Below, piece by piece: positions 63,629 through 64,000 of a DNA stretch of 64,000 bases. The notes beneath the pieces are model-generated. The model was not told the DNA's origin. It worked only from the letters and a program-made list of their open reading frames with translations, and did no database searches. The stretch covers positions 1 through 64,000 of the forward strand of contig JACQYF010000176.1 in assembly GCA_016208315.1 (NCBI GenBank), in the 5' to 3' direction. The position numbers and the translations under genes were made by a program. The DNA comes from Chloroflexota bacterium (GTDB taxonomy: Bacteria; Chloroflexota; Anaerolineae; UBA4142). Numbering within the stretch: the first letter of the stretch is position 1; each line of letters begins with the position of its first letter.

Positions 63629-64000
63629 CTACCTTCCCAAAATGCCGGTGGGCTTGACGAGGAGCAGGAGCATAAAGATCACATAGTAGGCCACCAGCGA
63701 CAATCCCGGTTCGATGTAACTGACAATGCTGCCGACAATGCCGAGTATGAATCCGCCAAGAAAACTGCCGGGGATACTGCCGAGTCCGCCGAGGACCACC
63801 ACGATAATGGCGATGATCGCATATTCGAGTCCCATCGTCGCATTGACCGGGTAGCTGATGCTAATCAGCACGCCGGCGATACTCGCCAATCCGGCGCCCA
63901 AACCGAAACACAACGCGAGCACCAACTGGGTGTTCACGCCCATCAGTCCCGCCGTCAAGCGATCCTGCGCCGCGGCGCGAATCCCCTTGCCCATACGGGT
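63629..64000 (-). CDS. livH: Branched-chain-type ABC transporter permease (LivH), 5' part outside window
   Basis: The C-terminal 123 residues of a LivH permease. The coupling segment TRMGKGIRAAAQDRLTAGLM, then GVNTQLVLALCFGLGAGLAS and FLGGFILGIVGSIVSYIEPG are typical. The frame continues past the window edge, so the ATG inside it (MGKGIRA) is not the start. Three bases separate its stop from the livM start. A substrate-binding protein was not seen and is probably further upstream. Confidence 0.93.
   Translation of the reverse strand, partial: TRMGKGIRAAAQDRLTAGLMGVNTQLVLALCFGLGAGLASIAGVLISISYPVNATMGLEYAIIAIIVVVLGGLGSIPGSFLGGFILGIVGSIVSYIEPGLSLVAYYVIFMLLLLVKPTGILGR

Noticed and set aside
1-64000. 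tRNA, rRNA, integrase or insertion-sequence genes marking an island
   Set aside because: None was recognised on reading; short palindromic repeats are the only mobile-like sequences seen.

Overview
The window is a GC-rich bacterial chromosome segment with the gene content and style of a plant-polymer-degrading member of the Chloroflexota (Anaerolineae-like). That assignment is an inference from three things: the families present (cytoplasmic LacI-type hybrid sensor kinases, Thr/Pro-rich lipoprotein linkers, NarX/NarL-type kinase-regulator pairs), the many short palindromic intergenic repeats, and the mix of anaerobic enzymes. No rRNA, tRNA, CRISPR array, transposase or phage gene was seen. 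Coding density is very high, no gene-free stretch exceeds about 210 bases, and many genes overlap by 1-4 bases.

Left part (1-7.9 kb, all minus strand): a partial secreted beta-helix/RTX-like protein; a coupled three-gene unit in which an aquaporin lies between a degenerate receiver and a LuxR-type HTH protein; and a membrane sensor kinase with its NarL-type regulator.

Glycan region (8-48 kb). A minus-strand operon (19.56 down to 7.97 kb) carries an orphan toroid-like protein, two Gfo/Idh/MocA oxidoreductases, xylose isomerase, a GH3 glycosidase, xylulokinase, a GH105 unsaturated-uronyl hydrolase, rhamnose mutarotase and rhamnose isomerase. Next to it, on the plus strand, is a 1197-residue one-piece regulator (LacI-like sensor, histidine kinase, two receivers, AraC output). 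A long plus-strand operon follows (23.4-47.9 kb). It has a five-gene oligosaccharide/peptide-type ABC importer whose first ATPase carries an N-terminal receiver domain, then an orphan 862-residue protein, a B12 radical SAM enzyme, a sugar-acid dehydratase plus FAH-family pair (Weimberg-like), GH67 alpha-glucuronidase, two PL22 oligogalacturonate-lyase-like proteins, an aldo/keto reductase, a cupin and a GH4 enzyme of the CHGx (alpha-galacturonidase) type. Together these fit use of glucuronoxylan and rhamnogalacturonan/pectin. Both operons start behind nearly identical 39-bp elements built of two direct repeats 21 bp apart, the probable binding site of the AraC-type regulator.

Right part (48-64 kb, all minus strand): a probable 16-kb operon whose best reading is anaerobic use of ferulate and other methoxylated lignin aromatics. 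It encodes a branched-chain-type ABC importer (livHMGF), an aryl-alcohol-type dehydrogenase, an SDR, a MoaF-like protein, a tungsten-type aldehyde:ferredoxin oxidoreductase with a MoaD-like partner, a 4-hydroxycinnamoyl-CoA hydratase-lyase, a C_GCAxxG_C_C protein, an acyl-CoA ligase, a two-component system, and a corrinoid protein with a URO-D-type methyltransferase. Proposed flow: ferulate to feruloyl-CoA to vanillin plus acetyl-CoA, vanillin to vanillate with electrons to ferredoxin, then corrinoid-dependent O-demethylation.

A genome-level peculiarity runs throughout: at least a dozen families of short palindromic or low-complexity repeats sit between genes, often supply the last codons and stop of the preceding gene, and in several places have been absorbed in frame inside proteins.
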